A DNA stretch of 64,000 bases from Cephalotus follicularis. Lineage: Eukaryota; Streptophyta; Magnoliopsida; Oxalidales; Cephalotaceae. Of the stretch, positions 38,401-44,400 are shown piece by piece. Numbering within the stretch: the first letter of the stretch is position 1; each line of letters begins with the position of its first letter. The translations under genes were made by a program, and so were the position numbers. Where the stretch lies: contig BDDD01002109.1 of NCBI GenBank assembly GCA_001972305.1, positions 62,001 to 126,000 on the forward strand. The letters run 5' to 3'. The notes beneath the pieces were generated by a model. The model was not told the DNA's origin. It ran no database searches and was given only the letters and a program-made list of their open reading frames with translations.

Positions 38401-41400
38401 TTTCTTATTCTCAAAACAATTTTGAAAAACAAAATCAGAAAACTGTAACCAAACATGCCCTTAGTTTTTAAAGTACAAAATGCTAGTCGATCTGTGTGCT
38501 TTAGTGCCCGTTTGGTATTGCGTTACCTCCACCAAACCCGCTTTTTCTTAACTGATTTTAACAAAAATGCGTTTGGTAATGCACGGCAAAATCACTTCCT
38601 CCTAAAATCACTTTTTTTTTTAAAGCTTGAAACGCGCTTTTTTTCAACACAATATCTCTCCTGCACTCTCCTTTCTCTCTTTCACCGTATCATGTAAGTC
38701 ATCAAATCAAATTCATGTAATAATAACAACACACCACCAAATGACCAAAAAATAGATTCAGATTTTTATTTCAAAAGAAGAAAACAGAAAAAAAAGCCAT
38801 GGCTACTCCAAAGATAGGATCATCCAGATACAACTTTGCAGATAAGAGAGAGAAGGAGAGCTATGGCTACTCCCTGCAACTGCTCACTGTTTGGTGGGTT
38901 ACCAAACATGGGATCAAACGGGAACGTGGAGGAAGAAGGAAATGAGAAAGAGTGTTGCTCGTACCGGTTTTTGTTCAATAAAGCCAAGAGCAGTTGCAGG
39001 GAGATGCTTGTGTTGGCAATCAAGGCGTGGCAGATGGCTCTCCCTTTGGTCCTCATCTCCTTCCTCATTTTCTTATCTAATCTTTTTGCCAGTGAATTCT
39101 TATCTAATCCATGAGGCGTGGCAGATGGCAATGAGTGACATCTAATCTTTTTATGGCAAAAAAAAATGTATAAGAAATAGAGATTAAAAATGTTTTAAGG
39201 TAACTATAATAAAATCGTACGTGATGTTATTACTCGTACATTATTTATTTTATATCTTGTTTATTTTTAATTAAACTATTTAATGTATCGTATATTTTGT
39301 ATTTTTTAATATAATTATAATTGGTATTGTTAACTCGTGTTATTTGATAAAGTGATTTTTTTTAAAAATAAAATTGATGGAAATGTAACATTCATGTAAA
39401 AATACGTGTTTTTTTCCCACATTATACCATTGTTATTAATCGAAAAACCATATATACCATAAACTGTAAAGAAAAAAAATCAATGGATACAGTAAAAAGC
39501 GATTTTAGTCATTTTGTTTACCAAACGCTTCTATAAAACCTAAAGCACTTTTAGTGACAGCACTTTTAAAAGTGATTTTAGACAACACACAGCAATACCA
39601 AACGGACCCTTAGTCTTTCGTCAAGAGAACAAAATCAAACTCTCAGAATAAGAAAGGAGCGAAGGTACAACCATCAAGAAGTAACCTGCCATTTTGACAT
39701 GGTTTAATGTTTTTTTTTTCTCTTGGAACTTTTGCCGCCTTTTTTTTTCATTGCTCTGTGTAACTTTATCTCAAGTTAGATGTGGTGTTAATACATGTGT
39801 CAAATAAGAAAATTTGATAGCGCGGATCTTTATTTAATGGGGAATAGAAAAATAAAAGATTCAAACGAGTTATACATATGCTTTTGAGAGCTTATCAAGA
39901 TGATTTGGCCTAGTTAGTGCATCTCTTAAGAAGTATGAGGAGATGGGATAAACTTTCTGGTTCAGATTTTAGCGGAGGATCAAATTTGTTCAGATATTCT
40001 ACATCTTGGGTTTCAGCTTTACCTCCTTGTATCTTATGTAATGCATCACTATATTACAATTGAAGTTCATTGACACTATTAAGAAATGACTTTACTCAAC
40101 AAAGCTTATACCAAGAAAGCGGAGTTGGCTACATGAGTTTGTTGAGCTCAAGTCGTGATTTTTAAAATAGGTACCAGGATGATTGGCTTAAGACTTCTGC
40201 AAGCTCTTTACAGCTCTGGGAAAAGGCTCCACTTGAACCATATGCTCTACCGAAACCTGTAAGACTCTTGAAATCAGTATTACTCAGCAACTTTTTTTTT
40301 TCTTTTTCTATCTTACAACCCGATTTTTGTTTCTCTCAACCGCCATGTTAAATTGATGGTCCATTAATTGTTGCAGATTTCTTATCATGTAATATGTCCA
40401 GACATTGATCCCCTTACTTGTGCTGCTGCTGATTTTTTCCAACAATTAGGAACCGGTGAGTGACCTTTATGCCTATATAGAGACGGTGGAACATTTTACT
40501 CTGGACAATAATCTTGGTCAGCATAATAGAGCATGGACATAACTCTTAAACCACTTCATATCCTGTGAAAAAATATAGGGTAAATTACAAAAAAACCTCT
40601 GAGGTTTGGATTCGCTAACACTTTAATCCCTCTATTTTGAAATATTACAAAAACTCCCTTACCATTTAACAAAAAAACCCCACCGTTTTGTATATCGTTT
40701 AAAAATGGTCTAACACAATGCCACGTTAGCACAATTAAATGTAAACTCAAATATACCTTCATCTTCTCCAACAAGGTTTAGCAAAGAAAAAAAAAAAAAA
40801 ACATAGTCCCTGCACAATCCAATGACACCTCACATGGACATCAAAAAGGAAGCCAGCCAAGGTTTTAGAGAACCTTGAGCAACTACACACCAGAGTCAAA
40901 CATTTGCATGCTCAACAACAACGCCAAGAACACCACCATCATTCCCATAGCTCATCTCACTACTTTCCTCTGCCATCGCCACTTTCCAAATCACTACCTT
41001 CCTCTGCCATCACCACTGCCATTATCATTCCCCAAAAGCAAAACCACACCCAAATCTGAATGCCATCACCACATCCCACAAATACACTCATACACAAACC
41101 CACTGCATAAACACAAACACAGCAACCACAAAACACCACCCAATTGCCACCTCCAATCTCCACACATCAACCACCAGGTCACAACCATAAGCCACCTAAA
41201 CACCCCTCACTTCTACTAAACACACCCACACCATTGCCATACCCATAACCACACCCAAGAAACACCATCCAGAACACACACATACACACACAACCACTAC
41301 CTTTACCGCTGCCATTACCCTCATTTATCCACAAGCCGAACACCCACATAGCCGTTGCCGAGATCGCAACACAATCAAAACCAATCCACTTGCCATGAAC

Positions 41401-44400
41401 AGCAACATAGGACTTGCTTTCCCTGATCTCGCCAAACACAAAGGAACGGCGCACTTGCACATATCCATGAACAATAGTGAAGGCCTGTCCTCCCTCCCTA
41501 TGTGATGATTGTGGGTTGGGTTTGCTAAGAAAGTGCAGTCATTGATTTTTTGGAGAGAGTGTGCAGAGGGAGAGTTGAGAGAGAGGGTGAGGTTGAGAGA
41601 GAGAGAAAATAAGGGAAGGAGGGTATTTTAGACAAACAAAAAAATTTAAAAGCAAACATTAATGCCATTAACGGAAAATGATTTTTAGAGGGGGGGGAGG
41701 GTGTTTGTAATATTTGAAAATACGAGAACTAAAGTGTTAGCGCTCCATGGAATGTAGGGGGCATATAAACCTACCCCAACACTATACAGTGACAAAATTG
41801 CAGATCAAAACTGGCTTCCTATATAATTTTTACACAGAAATCAAAAGGGTCTAATGAGTTCAACCTAGGCAAAGTCAGTGTTCCTTTGATTTTAATTATA
41901 TACTTTTTCTGCGTAGTCTATGAGACATGCAAACTGGGAACTCATTCACCTCAGAGTTTGGGAAACCAAATGGAGATAGACTCTGGAAAGTGGTCAGCCT
42001 CTGGTTTTCTTCTGCTGGATTGCCCACAATCAATGAAGATAGAAAGCAGTAATGCATCTCTTGTTGGATCAATTAGTGATTATTTTCTTTCTCTCTCTAA
42101 CGGCTGGGATCTGACGAGCTATCTTAGGTCGCTTTCAAAGGCTCTCAAAGGTTTGAAAATTGGTCCATGCTTATCCACACACCCAAAAGAAGGAATCAGT
42201 GGTCCCTGTATGGTAAGCGGAAGTCATTCATTGATTCTTTTAGATTGATTTTTTTTCCTAAACCCATTCTCCTAATGTTTGATACCTACATTCTCAATAC
42301 GTATTGGAGCTAAAACGTTTATGTTGCAATAGGCATCTTTGTTTTTCCTTTGATTATTTCAGCTTTACCACCTTTCGATGTAAGTTGTTAACCATTATAT
42401 TTGTTTGGAAACTATTTTCTTTTCTTAATTCTTTATACTTTTTACGCATTTATAGTAATATAAAGCACGGATTCTGTGCAAACTGTTAAGAGTTTGAACT
42501 CATATTCTTTGCAGAAGTTTTTAAGAAATTTTTGTAAAATGCTAAATTAAAAATTGTAATCTAATTAGATTGCGGCTTGGTGCATATCTAGTAGTGCTTC
42601 TCTTGAAGTGGACTCTCCATTTGGATTGATTTATGAATTCAGTAGCTTTTGTACATCCATGATCTGTACTTTTTGCGATGGCCAAACCTGAGTTGACATT
42701 ACATTTTCTAATGATGTATTGTATTTAGGTAATTTATGTGGTGTGCCCATTCCCTGAGCCTATTGCAGTTCTACAAACTGTCATTGAATCTTCTGTTGCT
42801 CTTGGATCAATTATCCACCCATTAGATAAAGAGAGGAGATCTGTATTTCACAGTCAAGTTGGTAAAGCATTAAGTTGCTGTGCGGCTGCGGATGAAGCAT
42901 CAGTGTCAAATGTTCTAGTACTTTCAGGGTTTAGTGTGCCTAAATTGGTATTGCAAATTGTGACAGTTGATGCAGTTTTTAGGGTTACCAGTCCAGCTCT
43001 AAATGAACTAGTTATTCTTAAGGAGACTGCTTTCACTGTGTACAACAAGGCTCGAAGAATTTCACGAGGGTCTTCCAATGATGTGATCCATTCTTCGTCA
43101 TTATCTAATAGGTCTCATTCAGTATTGTCACAGCTGAATTCTATTCCCGGAATGTGGAAGGACCCTGTTGCACGGATGACTGGACCTTCCTTTTCAAGAG
43201 AGGGTGAAATTGATTCTAGCTTGAGGCCTGGTGCTTGGGAGAATAGTAACTGGCAGACAAGGACTGGAGTATTGAGCTGTGATCCTAACAGAAATGGGGA
43301 ATATTTTCTTCAGGAAGAAACTCGTTATATGTTTGAACCACTTTTTATTCTTGCAGAACCTGGTTCCCTTGATCAGGCAGTTTCACCTGTACTTTACGGT
43401 AATCTAGCCACTGAATCTTCAAAGCCTTTGCCTGATGATAATAGTGGAGGCTTCATGCAAAGTGCAGGTTCAGCAGATACTGGATCAAGCACTCGACTTG
43501 ATGGGTCTGAGCCTGATGGCTTTGGATCTGGCCCTCAGAAGACTCTTCCCAGCCTACATTGTTGCTATGGATGGACGGAGGATTGGCGTTGGCTAGTATG
43601 CATCTGGACAGATGCAAGGGGAGAATTTCTTGACAGCCATATAATTCCTTTCGGTGGAATTAGCAGTAGGCAGGACACGAAGGGTCTGCAGTGTCTTTTT
43701 GTGCAAGTTTTGCAGCAAGGCTGTCAGATACTTCAGACTTGCTCATCTCCCGATACTGGTGCTGCCAAGCCTAGAGATTTTGTGATTTCACGCATTGGAA
43801 ACTTCTTTGAGCTTGAATACTTAGGTATGTGGATTACTTCATCCTCATATTGTTTAATCTTCCACATTTTTTTCTCATTTTATGTTGAGAGAAATGCTGC
43901 CAATTGTGTTGCTTCCAAAATCTTAGTCTGATGTAATCATTACGGGTAGCTTCCTTACAGCTGTAATTTTATGGAATGAAACAACTATGTTATGTGTGAG
44001 TGAGTATGAAAGGATCATAATAATGTTCATATTGAAGGGAAAAAAGAATTTCTGTTGTTTTCCCATTGTCAATGCAGGGCAAGTGAAAGAGATATGAGAC
44101 TAGAGAATAAGAACTTGTTCATCGTGACATGATGTTGTACTAAATTTGTTTCCAAAGACTTTCGCTTGAATTTCATATTTATCTTGAGAATGAAATTTCA
44201 GGCCTCATCATTTTTTTTATGACCTTTTACCCATTCATTCTCTTCTCAATTGCAATCAACAATGAGAAAAGCTAGGGTAATTAGTATTTCTCCTTCCCTT
44301 GTCTCCAAGTGAATGCTCACAATGGGCATGTGACTAGAATAAATAAATTACCATTTCTAAGACCATTTTATAATGAGATAAAGAGCCTGCTGGCAGTCAG

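Larger units (their letters stand above)
36012..40170 (+). other. MED13 intron, 4159 bp, with three mobile elements
   Basis: The donor at 36012 and acceptor ending 40170 join AILVG to YQDDWLKTS in phase (2 + 1). It contains a LINE remnant (36262-37250) and two TIR elements (37257-38460, 38504-39609). The remaining 39613-40170 is featureless. Confidence 0.9.

Noticed and set aside
40875..41219. His/Pro/Thr-rich 114-codon frame
   Set aside because: A by-product of CA/CCA-rich simple sequence inside the long-TIR element.
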